From Sindora glabra (Eukaryota > Streptophyta > Magnoliopsida > Fabales > Fabaceae), in contig CM035232.1 in the NCBI GenBank assembly GCA_020226215.1, positions 75,696,130 to 75,760,129 of the forward strand: a DNA stretch of 64,000 nucleotides, given 5' to 3'. A model generated the notes under the pieces. That model searched no databases. It was not told where the DNA came from and saw only the letters and a list, made by a program, of their open reading frames with translations. Below, one piece after another: positions 10,855-23,403 of this stretch. Numbering within the stretch: the stretch's first letter is position 1; every line of letters begins with the position of its first letter. The position numbers and the translations under genes are program-made.

Positions 10855-12867
10855 CTTAATTGAGTCCTATAAAAATTTATTGATAAGACATCATATAAAC
10901 TATGGTATTGGGAAAAAAACCAAATCTTTGACATTTAAAGAATATGGATGTCTAGTTTATGTAAAGTGGATTATTACAAATAAATTAAGATTTAAGTGTA
11001 ATAAATGCTTATTTGTAGAATACCTTAATGAAATAAAGGGTTACTACTTCTACCACCTTATTGGATGAGAGTTTATCCTTAAAAGGGATAACAAGGGTAA
11101 AGTAGAATTTAAAGAAGTTCAAAAACCATAAAATAACACAAATCACATAATCAGTAATGAGATTTATCAAGTATCACAAAGGGTTAAGCTAACTAATCAA
11201 TCTCAAGGTGCACTTGTATTTTAAAGATCCAAAAAGGAACATCATGAACCTGAAAGATATAGTTTTCTCTTCATAGGAGAGAATGATGTTACAATCATTC
11301 ATGATAATGACTAAGAAACAATATTAATATTAATTCCTTGAAATGGTAAGAAGCCATGAAATCTAAAATAGATTCAATGCATGAAAACTAAGTATAGGAT
11401 TTAGTCATTCCACCTAAGGGAATTAAACCCACTAGGTGCAAGTGGGTCTTTAAGAGAAAGGTAGATGTAGATGGTAAAATACAAACCTACAAGGCTAAGT
11501 TAATAGCAAAAAGTTGTAGGTAAGGTGTTGACTATAAGGAAACCTTTTTCACCAATTGCCATACTAAAGTGCATTAGCATTTTAGATGCAATAATTGCAT
11601 AGCATGACATGAAATTTAGCAAATAGATGTTAAAACAACTTTCATTAATGGAAACTTGAAAGAGGATGTATATATGATACAACCTAAAGGCTTAGTTTTT
11701 GAGACAAATCCTTATAGGTATATAAACTAAAAAGGTTAATATATGAATTAAAGCAAGCTTCACAGAGTTAAAACATCCATTTTGTTGAAGCAATCAAATC
11801 ATTTGACTTTATATAGAATGTTGATAAACTATATTTATACAAAAATATTTATGGCAGTGTAGTTGTTTTCTTATTGCTATATGTGGATGACATATTGCAT
11901 ATAGGAAATGACATTCCCATGCTACAATCTATCAAGTTATGTTTGTTCAAAAAATTCTCCATGAAGGATTTTAGAGAATTAAGTTATATGCTAGGCATAA
12001 AAATGTATAGAGATAGAATTAAAAGGTTACTTGGCTTTTCCTTATCCATGTTCATAAATAAATTGCTAAAAGGATTTAGCATGGATAAGTTAAAGAAAAG
12101 GTTTTTACCTATGTCATGTGGTATTCACTTGTCTAGGAAGCAATGTCCTAAGCTAGAAAAAGAATGAAAACACATGAATAAGATTCCTTATGCATCTACA
12201 ACAGGATCAATCATGTATGCCATACTATGTATGCAATTACATATCTTATATGCACTAAGTGCCACTAATAGATGTCTAGTCAATCCATGTGAAAGTTATT
12301 AGAATGCAATTAAGACATCTTTAAGTACTTAAGAAGAACAAATAATGTATTCTTGATATGTGGAAGAGGCCCTAATTTAAGAATTAGAGGTACATAAATG
12401 CAAGATTTTAGTCAAATCAAAATGATTACGAATCTTATTCAAGATTTATGTTTACTCATACTGGAGGCATGGCTTGTTTGAACAAGTTCCAAATAAGATA
12501 CAATAATTGATTCTACAATTGAAGTTAAATACATTGCTACTTCAAAAGCAGCAAAGGAAATTGTTTGGAAAAAGAAATTCATCATTAACCTAGGGGTAGT
12601 TATTGGCATTATTACTCTAATAGAAATTTAGTGTGATAATAATAGAGCTATAAAATAAAGGAACTAAGGTCTCATCAAGGATCTAAACATGCTATAAGGC
12701 ATTATAATTTAATTATAAAAATCATTATGAAGTGTAATGAAATATGAATAAAATGGATTTCCTCCAATTATAATTTATGTGATCCTTTTACTAAGCTTTT
12801 ATCCTAATAGAAGCTTGAACATCATTTAGAAAGAATCAAGATAAGATATATGGGTGATTGGCTCTAG
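10855..12867 (+). pseudogene. Degenerate Ty1/copia pol (integrase C-term, RT, RNase H), Angela/Tork-like
   Basis: Copia pol relic truncated at its 5' end. Recognisable blocks in order: integrase C-terminal linker with GCLVYVKW and KCLFVEYLNEIKGYYFYHL (10930-11065); RT start CKWVFKRKVDVDGKIQTYKA (about 11437-11497); QIDVKTTFINGNLKEDVYM (11620-11675); the RT active site LLYVDDILHIGND (11874-11910) with YVDD intact; FSMKDFRELSYMLGIKMYRD (11955-12015); RNase H with IPYASTTGSIMYA (12184-12225); and the terminal YMGDWL before TAG at 12865-12867. Multiple stops and frame shifts separate the blocks. Gag, protease and catalytic integrase are missing. The same family as the minus-strand element at 48105-50762. 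The clade is judged from block wording, not from a tree. Confidence 0.9.
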
Positions 12868-12881
12868 GTCAAGTAGGAAAT
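12868..12881 (+). other. Polypurine tract before 3' LTR
   Basis: GTCAAGTAGGAAAT lies between the pol stop and the LTR start, the normal position for plus-strand DNA priming. The related element at 48093-48104 has AAGTAGGAGAC in the same place on its strand. Confidence 0.6.
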
Positions 12882-13002
12882 TATTAGTATAAATATCCTA
12901 GAGATAATCAATTGAAATGTCTTAGAAAATATATGTATAACTTAGCACATTTAATAAGCATGGCTTTATCAATATTATTTTGATATATGTATACTATATT
13001 AG
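12882..13002 (+). mobile_element. Copia LTR, segment 1
   Basis: Begins TATTAGTATAAATATCCTAG, matching the LTR start of the related copies (minus-strand TATTAGTGTGTGTCCTAGGA at 59554 and TATTCAAGTATATTCTAG at 48092). It is interrupted at 13003 by X1; further segments lie at 14638-14800, 17625-17697, about 19253-20675 and 23404-23415. Confidence 0.65.
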
Positions 13003-13773
13003 TGTTACGTGTGAAATGGTTTATCAACTAGCGCAAGTGCACACTATCGTAAACAAGTAATAAAGTGATAAGTAAGTATCGTTCCCACGAGGATTGTTTC
13101 ACTAAGTACCAAAATTAATAATCCTAACTCTATTTGGCAAATCGATTAATTGGAGAATAAAGTAAGTAAATAAAGATTGATGCAAAAAATATTTAAAGAA
13201 AATATGAATGCAAATGGAATAAAGATGAAGATGAATAAAAGACCTAGGGATCAGACTTCACTTAACAATTTCGGATTGAATCATCTATCTACACTAATCC
13301 AATTTTAACTTCCTTAATTGATAGTCGAGTTTCCCTAAATTAATTACTAGCCTCTTCCAAGGTCAAGTAATTCTATAATTAATTGTCAATTCACTATATT
13401 CCTATGTGAATTGCAACAACTAATCATGCATTAGGATTTATGGAACTCATTAAGACTACATAAACCATATGAATATATTCCTATTTCATATGCAATTTAC
13501 AGTTTCAATTATAGGTTCCACACACATGTATCTCCTTCCGGTCTCAACATGCATATTGAGTTCATTCAAAGGGTGGCCAATCAATCGAAAGCATTAAGAG
13601 CAATAATTAAAACTCAATCTAGGAAATAAAAACGAAATTAGTTTCAATAGAATAGAATTCAATCCGTTATTATCAAGTTACGCCATCACCCTAGGAAGAT
13701 AAAAAATTAGAACATAATGAAATTAAATACAAACATAGAATAAAAACATCATCACATTCATGAACACAAAATT

Positions 13774-13937
13774 ATAATTACAAATGCATGAAAATAGAAA
13801 TACTATCCATCCATTAGGAGGTAGAACCGTCCATGTAGGAGGAGAACATAAGGATATAATTACAAATGCATAAAAACGAAAATACTATCCATCCATTAGG
13901 AGGTAGAACCATCCATGTAGGAGGAGAACCTAGCCTT
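13774..13937. repeat. 82-bp tandem duplication
   Basis: Unit starting ATAATTACAAATGCAT occurs at 13774 and 13856. Both units contain ACTATCCATCCATTAGGAGG and TCCATGTAGGAGGAGAAC and are nearly identical. A partial third TCCATGTAGGAGG follows at about 13937. Confidence 0.85.
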
Positions 13938-14045
13938 CCATGTAGGAGGCAAACAAGAACTAAAAATTGCATAAACTAAACTACTATCTAAGATGCATGA
14001 ATGAATGATTCAATGCTTTTCAATCCTGAATGCTCTCTACTTCTA

Positions 14046-14057
14046 CCTATTTATAGG
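14046..14057 (-). promoter_or_regulatory. TATA-like box in X1
   Basis: CCTATAAATAGG on the minus strand (near-palindromic). Confidence 0.35.
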
Positions 14058-14637
14058 TAAATGAACCAGCTACAAGCCATCCAAGTTGACAAGTTGCTAC
14101 CAATCACACGCAGCCAACATTTTTGATTTTCGCAGCACAATTTGTTTCACTTTATTGGCAACTTTTGACCACAGAAATGGCTGATTTACATCTTTATGTC
14201 AACATAGGAGTTGTAGGGATGGATCTTTTCTTCAATTTGCATATAAAGAACTCCTAATTTGGACATATCTAGCTCAAGTTGTGATTAGATTAGTAGCCAT
14301 ATGTCAGATTCCGTCAGAATCACTGTTTCATCTTCCAAGCAGAATTTGAGATCCTTAGGTCCTGAACTGGGCTTTTATTAAAACATGAAAGTTTTAGGGA
14401 TTCTTCTTAGCTTTCCATCCATATAAAGAAAAGCCCAATCGGACATCCAGAACTCCAGATATGGCCTCAAACCTGAAACAGTGTCGGATTACAGCATTAT
14501 CTAAAATATTTGTTTTCATCTCAAATTCAAGATCCATTCACCAAATGCAACTAAATTTATGTAATTTAACAAGATAACATCCAAAAATGCATCATACAAG
14601 GGAAAATAAGTATGTAAATATTTTACGTATCAAATAG

Positions 14638-14800
14638 ATAAAGTTCTTGAAATATAATTGTATATAAATTAATACAATTGAAATTATAATTTTAAGATAA
14701 TTCATACATATAATTATATGTCTAAATACCCTTGGTTGTTAAATTATTACTGAAATAGGATAGTAATTATTCATGAGTAAACCATCATATGTCATGTCAA
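14638..14800 (+). mobile_element. Copia LTR, segment 2
   Basis: Contains TACCCTTGGTTGTTAAATTATTACTGA then GGATAGTAAT (about 14727-14768). This lines up with the minus-strand LTR phrase GCCCCTAGTTAAGTATTATT plus GGGATAGTAATAATAC of the solo LTR at 57938-59554. It joins segment 1 once X1 is removed, and ends in GTCAA, the target site of A1. Confidence 0.6.
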
Positions 14801-17619
14801 TGTCACGACCCAATTTTAGGTATTGTGACCAGCGGAAAGACATCTAATTGGTATCTAACCAATCAGACATCTTTACAAGCTTGCAAGAAATTATATCTGA
14901 CTATTTTGTAATAAAAGGAGAATATATGATAACATCAAATAATATAAGTAAAGTAAATTACATTGCACATGCAATCTCTGATATTAATATACAGTGACAT
15001 AACAAAATTATTTAGTAATACACATAGACTTTAACTGTATAGTGAATGACTTAAAATAGTAATTTTTGTTACACTATGCTCCATGGAGATTAGAAAGTTT
15101 TATGTAGTATATCAATCCTTTACTGGAGCTCCTTGTTCTTTATATGTAAAATAAAATAACATAAAAAAAGAGTGAGTATATAAACTACTTAGTGAGTAGC
15201 TATTCAATCTTTATCCCTATGGTTTTCCTTGATCAGTTTTTTTTAATACAAATTTAGGAAGATTAGATAAATTCCATATACTTAGCTTTATTCACATTTA
15301 ATATCTACTGCCCATCATAAGCATTATGTACTAATATTACATCAATAGAAATGGCTAGTATGATATATAAGTTTCCTCCTTATTTCTTCAGGCCAATTTA
15401 TCCCACTCGCCTCTAACCTTTTCCCTCTACTTCTTACCACCCCTCTCTTTCTTCTAGAAGAATGCTGCAAGCCATAGGCCAATCTCCCCCACACATATCA
15501 AATAACACAAATGAGCCTTTGTAGGCTTTTCGTGCCAATTAAGGCAAATCATGTCAATCTATCATAACAAAGGTATGGTCAATACCAACTAGCCATTAGC
15601 AACCTAATTAATTTTTCCTTTATCAGTGTAATAAGTATAGATTTCAAATTTAACATTAAAGAGTGTAATCATTGCATATTCTCATAATGAATCACAATTT
15701 CAATACATTGAACATTTCACAACTCAATCTAATCTATTACTATATTCTATACCATTAAAGAACATTCAAATAATTACAATAATTCAACACATTGTTCCAA
15801 TCATATTCTAATATCATCACAATGTATTTCTAGGAATCAAATACTTAGTGCATTTTACAAATATTTATTCCATAATACTATTCACTTTCAGATTCCAGAA
15901 CAGGGCAGCAGAGGGCATGTTACCATAAGAGACCCTTTTATGTCTCCTAAAACAGCTTCAAAATTTCTCAAATAATTATATGATGTTTTCAACATATTAA
16001 TTGACAAATATGAGTCTTTAGGTTTCACAATTAATCAAGATAATATAGCCAGAAAATTCATGAATCATGCCCTTCCAAAACAGTTTCAATTTCTGGCAGC
16101 ACTAGCACTAGAGTTCTGAAATTGTAGGAATTTGTTCACCCGGAAAATGAGCTTCAATTATCACGAAAATTTATTATGTTTTAAAAAACACATGGAAGGG
16201 TATCCAGTAATTTTTATGGAATTTTTAATCATCATTTAGTAGCCCAAATAATTCAAGAACAGAAGCAAAATTATTCACGTCCTGTTTCTGGGCGAGTTGC
16301 ACCTTTGTATAGAAATGTCCCTTGTTCAAGTTTCTAAAAATTTCTAAAAATTCCCAATAAATTCTATGTGTATCTTGACATCATAAGGGACTAGGAAATG
16401 TGGGGTTTTGAATTTTTAAGATGTCCTAGTATGCCCATAAAATTTGTGGTTTAATTTTGGGTTTTCAGGAATTTCAGAAGCAAAATCAGCATAACAATTT
16501 CTAAGCTCTTTCTACTCCATCTGCACTCAAAGCTTAACAAATGGTAATCCAATCATTCATTCATACTAATATTGTTCTAATATCTTCAAATACAACTTAA
16601 GAATACAAGTTTTCAGCACCATGCCTTCATTGCATGGCCACACACCTAGTTCCATGAAATCACAATTCTAGAAAGCAATATTGGCACTTTTATAATAAAA
16701 TTTCAATGAGAAACCAAGTGAGTTGCTACTCACCTCTAAACTTGTATATTTCAAAGCTTAAAATTCCCTCCTAAAAGAGAAATTTTCTGATTTGAAGAGA
16801 AAAAGGATAATATCTCCAAGTTTTGGATGACTTCTCCTAGCAATTGAAGCAAGCAAGCAAGTAGCAAGAATTTGAAATTTTGTAGTTGATTGGTCTTATT
16901 TGTGTATTTGGTTATATTAAAAGCTTGAAGAAATCTCCTATGGCAGCTGTAATTTCTTGCAAATGAGGGGGAAGAAGAGCTGAATGGAGTTTTCTCAATG
17001 TTTCTATGGTTTTCTATAACTTTTTAGAAAATGGGCCCTTTTTGCAATTTAGCCCAAAATCCATGAAATTTTTTAATACTTTTCTTGCTGTTTTGCAGCA
17101 GTTAAGGACAAAATTTTTTGGGCTCTCCTCAGCCCAAAATTTTCCAAAATTAATATAAAAAGGAATGGGCCAAAATTCAAGTTTTTAAAAAAATTACAAT
17201 TTGACCCCAAATCTTTTCAAAATTTCACTTTTACTTAAAATTCTTTGATCAATTTTCAATTTAGTCATTGAATTCAATTTAGGCTTATTAGAAAACATGT
17301 CAAATCATTCCAAAAGTAATTTAAATAATTCAAATCGAATTATATCAATTTCGGACTTGTTTTATCGAATTTTGGCTCACTTAGGCCCCTAAAATCGAAT
17401 TGGGTTCTATTGAAATTCCTCTAATCTTTTGGGCACATTTCTAATAATATTTTAATTCAAATTTTATCTCTATCAATATTTTAAAGGGTTTGAAAAACTT
17501 CCCAGAAGGTTATCCATCACTAAAATTTTCCTGAACTGAGCACATTTAACTAGGAAGTACTAATTTACTTTGATACTTTAAGAGTAGTTCTTAGGAAAAA
17601 GTCTCCCAGGGATATTACA
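14801..17619 (-). mobile_element. A1: family-A gypsy-type solo LTR, 2.8 kb, TSD GTCAA
   Basis: Starts TGTCACGACCC at 14801 and ends GGGATATTACA at 17619, with perfect 5-bp duplications GTCAA at 14796-14800 and 17620-17624. The true orientation is minus (TGTAATATCCC...GGGTCGTGACA), by comparison with the LTR at 53683, which has a polypurine tract next to its TGTAATATCC end. It carries the donor-like minus-strand AGGTGAGTAGCAACTC (16720-16735) and the shared module ACTCACTAAGTAG then ATACTCACTC (about 15165-15205, minus strand). No coding sequence. The clean TSD and lack of an internal region make a solo LTR the best reading. Confidence 0.85.
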
Positions 17620-17624
17620 GTCAA

Positions 17625-17697
17625 ATTTTTCTAGAAAAATGTTGTGACCTCATACATTGTAGATATACTTATATTTTCATAGATATATTGGTATATG
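17625..17697 (+). mobile_element. Copia LTR, segment 3
   Basis: Short stretch between A1 and X2, assigned to the interrupted copia LTR by position only. No distinctive signal of its own. Confidence 0.4.
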
Positions 17698-19247
17698 TGA
17701 TATGTATAATATTTTATACATATTTTCCTTCATGTTTAGGCCTTCTAAGATGTGATAATACTTAATTGAATCAATTTTACCTTATTTTGAGAAAGATCAC
17801 ATTATTTTGGAATTAATTGAATTGTTTACTAAATGTTGAATTCTTGACACTTTTTCATATTTTTTATCTTAACTTGAGCTTTAGATGTCAAATTTAGGTA
17901 TTTTTATTAAGAGATAGCTTTACTACTTTTAGTTTACTGCAATACCCATTTCCACCATATTAGAGGTCTAAAGTTGATGTGAAAATGAAGCATAGTTGCT
18001 ATTTTCTAATTTTGACCTTGTTTTAATGTTTAAGGCATAACTTAAGCTGCAAGTGGCCAAATCATGCAAAATCAAGCCCAAAAGTTCACTAAGATCCTTA
18101 CTTAAACTTCCATGAAGTTGGTTAAGCAAAACTACAGAGTTTTAGAGGTCAAAAGAGGCTAATTAGTGGCTGTTAGTAGAATTTTGATTGGATTACACTA
18201 TTTTTAGTATTTAGGTTATATCTTAAGTTATAGTTATTCAAATGAGTTGAAATTTTTGGGTTAGAATCCTAAAAGGCAAGCTTATATTTCATTAGTTAGG
18301 ACTAGAATGTAATATAATCTTTAGGGAGAGTTTGTATCATGTTTTACTCTCTGGTTTTTCATAGCTCTTTTCTCTCAACTTTTCTTTAGCATTTTCTTAG
18401 AGCTTTTCTCTTTTTCTTATCCATGACAGGGTAAGTTTTAGATCCATTCAAGGATTTAAAGCTCAACTCAGTTTTGATTATGAAATCTTGACTTGTAATA
18501 TTGATTATTGTTAATTAATTTTCTTCTTTCTCTAATTCTTTTCACTAATTTTTTTTGTATTTGCATGGATTGGATCCAAATTTGGTATAATCTATGTTCA
18601 TTTATATGATTAATGATTCTATCAAGTTTTATGTTGAATTTTGGTTAGTTGTTCATAATTCTTCCTATGAGAAGAGAAGATTGAATGATTAAATTAGAGG
18701 TTTTTGATTTAACCCTTTAATTTAGTTGAATTCTACATTTAAAGTGATTTAGATCTAGCTTTATAAATCATAAAAATTATTTAATTTTGCTAATCTAAAA
18801 TTAATCAAATCTTAGATGGTCATCAAGTATAGAATTAAGGAATCATTGCATGGCTAGGCTAATTAATCTACCAAAAAGTTCTTAATTTACTTAAATCAAT
18901 TATGTTTCTCTATTATTTTTTATGGTAATTCTGACTTCTATTATTAATTTTATATTTTTCTTGATTTCTAGTTAAAATACTTTCCAATTTACTTTTATTT
19001 TATTTTCTACATTCTACATACATACTATTTGCATGATTGCCTTAATTGTGTAATCTTAGTTTTCACAACTATTTACATTTATTTCTTCTATTTTTATTAT
19101 ATAAAGTCATAATTAGTAATGTAAAAGGATGTATTAAATGGATTATTAAGGGTTCGACCTAGTTTGTTATCTTGTACTATAAGTTTTCATCAAATCAATA
19201 AATTTTAATTTTAATTGGCATTGACAATTGTCAATATATTATTGAAC
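17698..19247 (+). mobile_element. X2: family-X LTR-type insertion, opposite orientation to X1
   Basis: Starts TGATATGTATAATATTTTAT, the reverse of the X1 end. It carries family phrases: AACTTGAGCTTTAGATGTCAAA (about 17872), a pyrimidine-rich block near 18340-18420, and TTATGAAATCTTGACTTGTAAT (18478-18500). The last phrase matches X5 at about 51535. The right edge is uncertain; ATATG at 17693-17697 recurs at 19248-19252 and is a possible TSD. Confidence 0.6.
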
Positions 19248-19252
19248 ATATG

Positions 19253-20675
19253 ACTATATTGACCTATCATGAGAAGCTATATGGAATGTTACCATGTGTC
19301 AATAGATTTCTCATATGAAAAGTAGTATAAGTTATCCATGGGCTTAAGGTCAATATAATGCCTAATGTATGGAGTTTTGTACTTGGATATTATTCTAGAC
19401 TTACAATATTAAAGAATAAGTAAGAATAATAGTTAATGCATCACAAAATACATAAAGGTAGTGATTAATTAAAAGAGAATTCATCCTCTTTGGTAACAAG
19501 AAAAGATATTCAAAAGATGTTTGATACTTGTGCTATAATTAAAATCATAAGCTTGTGTATACATAATAGGAGTTTTATGTATTGATAAACAAAAAGGAGT
19601 TTTATGTATGATCAATTAAGAGATAGTACATAGTCATCAAACATGAACCTATAGTTGGACATTTAAATTAGGGTTAACACTTGAACTATACCCTATGTCC
19701 AATTTAAATATCCAAAAATGAAAGGATTAAATAAAACATTAATACCTCATCATAAAAAGTGTTGATTTCTAAAAATTTATTCCTTGCATTTAGGTGGTCA
19801 TGATACTTTGCTAAAAGCCAACCATAATCCATGAATTTATTTAATTTAAGGAAATTGTAAATGAATTAAAAGAAGTTTTAATTTAGTTAAACTTGTAGAA
19901 GTTTATAAATAAATTCATTATCAACATGCTTAGAAACCTAATGGGTCATAATCAATTGAATATCTTTAATCTAAAGTCAAAAGAAATGTTAGAATGTAAT
20001 GTATTTTGAATTCAAGTGTTGAAGTAGTGAACATTTTTGTAATTTGAAATGATTAATTAAGTATTCAAACGAGATTAAAATGTTAATTAATCAATTATTT
20101 AGTAATTCTAATAAATATTATAGTTATTAAACAGTAACAAATTTATAATGTTGATATTCAAATGTTGTAAGACCATTTATATTAACTCTAATGAAGATCA
20201 TATGTGAAGGAATAGTTTCTTACCTATAAAATGGTTTTAATTAATGAATTAGAACAACTAAATAATTAATTTTATTATTGCATATGAGAATTTATCCGTT
20301 TAGATTTTTAGTAACCTAGTATAAAGTATGGACTTATTTAGGCCAAGTAGCTAGCAAGCAAGCTTAAAATATTTAATTTTGTTTTGTAGTATAATTTTTA
20401 GAAAATAGGTTGCCATGTGCAAAGGAATATTCTAAACTTATGCTACACCTTCTTTAATAAAAAAGAGGGGACACTAGCTTAAAAGATGTGTATGAAAAAT
20501 CCTAGCACATGCATTTTGTACCAAAATATTCTTCTAGCTTCTCTTTACATTCAAACATTAACCCTAATTGTGTGAATGAATGATTCATAAAAATGCTAGC
20601 ACCTTTTTAGTTAAAGGAGTTAAATTTCCTACTCTACCATTCTTAAGAACACTGATGGAGGCTTAGATCAATTTG
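19253..20675 (+). mobile_element. Copia LTR, segment 4
   Basis: ACTATATTGACC then ATGAGAAGCTATATGGAATG (19253-19287) matches the LTR phrase ATACTGGACTGATCC then AAACTACATGGAATG, read on the minus strand from the solo LTR at 57938-59554. The remainder to the A2 target site has no other element end and no ORF. Confidence 0.55.
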
Positions 20676-20680
20676 GTTCA
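20676..20680. other. Left TSD of A2 (GTTCA)
   Basis: Identical to 23399-23403 on the far side of A2. Confidence 0.8.
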
Positions 20681-23398
20681 TGTCATGACCTATCTTGTGG
20701 TTATCATGACTAATGTAAAGATACTTAATTAGTGCTAGCATACTAAATAGATATCTTTACAAGCCTCAACTATATTCTAATATCTTTAATAAATTATTAT
20801 TGTTAGATGATACAGATATCTAGGCTTAAAATATAAACTATATACATTGAAAGTTCTAAAGTTTAATATATATATACATCTAAAGATTGTTCATATAGAA
20901 ACATAATTTACATAACATATTAGATGACATAGAGTCTCAGTTGGATCCATTAGAGTTCTATTCCTCTAGATCTATCTCCATGAAGGAAAAAAAATCATTA
21001 ATAGTAGAGCTTTTAGGTAGGGGTTCTTGATAAAAAGGATGTATTATAATAGGATTAGAATTTGAGTCTATTTTTCTAAGTATTACTTCATAATCTACTC
21101 TTATATTTACCAGTGTAAATTGTGCTTTATATTGGAATAGTATCTCATGGATGCCATAGGGAGACTGCAAGATCCTTATATAAGTATTAATTTGCTCCAC
21201 CGGATCCATGATTAGTACTTGTTATTTAATTCAACAAAAGAGTGAATATAAAATATACCTAATGAATGGCTACTCATCACTTTATTCTAAGGGTTTTTAC
21301 TATAAAAGATTACCTTTTTTTAATTACTATTTAATGTTTTATGAAGAAATTTTCTTATACATATCATCTATATATTCTATTATAGAAAATGACAGTAGTA
21401 GATATACAAGGTTCACTTTATACCTTCACTCCAACCTTATCTTTTGTCACCCTAGACATAAAGCCACCAACCTTTTCCTTCCATTACTAACCACACCTTT
21501 CCTTCTTTATAAAAGATATTATATTTCCCCCTTAAAATTCACAATAAAAAATAATGCGATGTTAAAACATTAACCATTAAATTTATTCTAATGGCTATAG
21601 CCAAATACTAACCATACCATAAATGTCTTATGTAATTTGCCATTCTCTTATATTCATTCTCATCTTTTAAAGCATTATTATCAAGATTGGTTCTTACCAA
21701 CTCATAAAAAATGACATTTCTTAGCCATGAGAATGACTTCTTAAACTTTTATTAATGTTCCTAATATTTCCAACAAGTTCTGTTCATATTCTACTTTCAA
21801 AAATTATTGATTCATATTATTGATTAGAGTTCTAGAAACTCCAAAATAATTCTGTAATTTACTAAAATTTGTCTCATATTCATAATACATTAGTAAGCAT
21901 GATACATTATTTATTAAACAAGTTTTGTAGCTTTAAGTTACTATTTATATAGCAATAAAACAAGGCTTCTAGAAAAGGATAACACACGAACACTTGTAAT
22001 TCAAGCCACTTTTCATTATTCAAATGGAAACTAATTGCTTTAAAAATTTGCCAAGACATTCTCAACATATGAATAAAGAATAACTTAATTGTTGTTCAAA
22101 AAATTTCACAGCTTTGCTAATACACTAAAGGCATAAATCTAGAGTTACCAAATTCAGATAACATTAAAGATATAAAAATAAAACTATCATTTAGGCAACC
22201 AAATTATTTCCATTTGCTACCAAATTTTGACATAAGCTCACCAATATCCTAGATATTATATATGGAAAGTTTCATAAATTTTATCAATCATTCGATACTT
22301 CACATAATTTCAAATGTAAGACCCAACAAAACAGGGGTAACCAAATTTTGAGTATTTCATTTATAACTTAGTTTTTCATGTAACTAATTTTTTTTTTTAA
22401 ATTTCCCATTTCTTCAACAATCATACTAACATTAATTATGATATTAAAATGCCAAAGATTTAAATTTTAAAAATTTCCAAGCCCTTAATACATGGGGTAA
22501 CCAAAAATCCTTATTTAGAATTTCTTAGGAGATTTGTTTTCAATTCAACAATATCATCATCTTTTGTGAGATAACTTTAAAAAAATAAGGAAGAGTTGTC
22601 ACTCACCATTTGATAAATGATGAAGGCTTGAATTCCTAATTACTTCTTTTTCTCCTCTTCACAGTTTCAGTAGGCCAAAGGAAGCAAATTTTTTTGCTTT
22701 GAAATGGCCAGCTCACACATATATATAGAAAACTTGAAACCTTAATTACAAAAAAATACTTCAATTTTCTATTTATTTTAATGAAAATTCTTATGCAATG
22801 GTTGATCAATTTAGGCATCCAAATGGATCTATTTGTTCAGCAAGTTATAACCCTAAAACCACTAAAAATAAGCCATTTTAAAAGGGCAAATAAGTTTTAC
22901 TATAAATTAGTTCTAATTTGTCACTTTTTGCACTTTTTGTACTTTTGCCTTTAGAATTTTTAAACATTTTTAGGCCTTGATTTAGGTCTTTATTTCTAAA
23001 TTCATGTACACATTTTTGTCTTAGAAAAATTGATCTAATTCGGCTAAAAGTTTTTAAATTAATTTATTTTATTTTTGGCTCAAATTCTCACTTTTCGACA
23101 TATCCAGGTTTTGAAATTCCAATAAATTCCTACACAAGTTTTTCCTAAAGCTATTATTGGCTTTTTAATTAGATTTTAATTTATTTTTATGCCTAATAAA
23201 ATTTTAATAAAAATCCTAGTTGAGCTTATATCTAATTTGCTTTATCATTTTTTCAAAATTTCACCCTATTTTCCTTTCGGGTTTTCTAATTCAAGTGTTT
23301 TTTTAATAAAATTCCTATTTAGAATTTCTAATTCACTTAGGATGTTTTATAAAGAAAACTTTTATATAAATTTTCTTGTTCTATTTTATGATATTACA
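20681..23398 (-). mobile_element. A2: family-A solo LTR, 2.7 kb, TSD GTTCA
   Basis: Starts TGTCATGACC and ends TGATATTACA, with perfect GTTCA duplications. The first 100 bases follow A1 (GACATCTTTACAAGC in A1, GATATCTTTACAAGC here). It has the donor-like minus-strand TGGTGAGTGACAACTC (22593-22608) and the shared module near 21225-21280. Short frames inside it (about 20958-21573, 22636-22818, 23189-23425) have no recognisable domain and are treated as chance. Confidence 0.85.
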
Positions 23399-23403
23399 GT
23401 TCA

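Larger units (their letters stand above)
13003..14632 (-). mobile_element. X1: family-X LTR-type insertion, about 1.6 kb
   Basis: Ends TGTTACG (13003) and CGTATCA (14632) form a 7-bp inverted repeat with one mismatch. Flanks ATTAG (12998-13002) and AATAG (14633-14637) are a TSD with one mismatch. The TATA-like CCTATAAATAGG at 14046-14057 and the orientation of the related copies suggest the real LTR orientation is minus. No internal coding region, so it behaves as a solo LTR. Contains an 82-bp tandem duplication at 13774-13937. Confidence 0.7.

Noticed and set aside
19150..19165. GGGTTCGACCT considered as a tRNA T-arm
   Set aside because: No acceptor, D or anticodon arms around it. It is part of family X2, whose relatives carry the same phrase without tRNA structure.
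20958..21573. Back-to-back frames of 83 and 121 codons, one on each strand
   Set aside because: Both lie inside solo LTR A2 and have no recognisable domain. The equivalent positions in A1 are not open.
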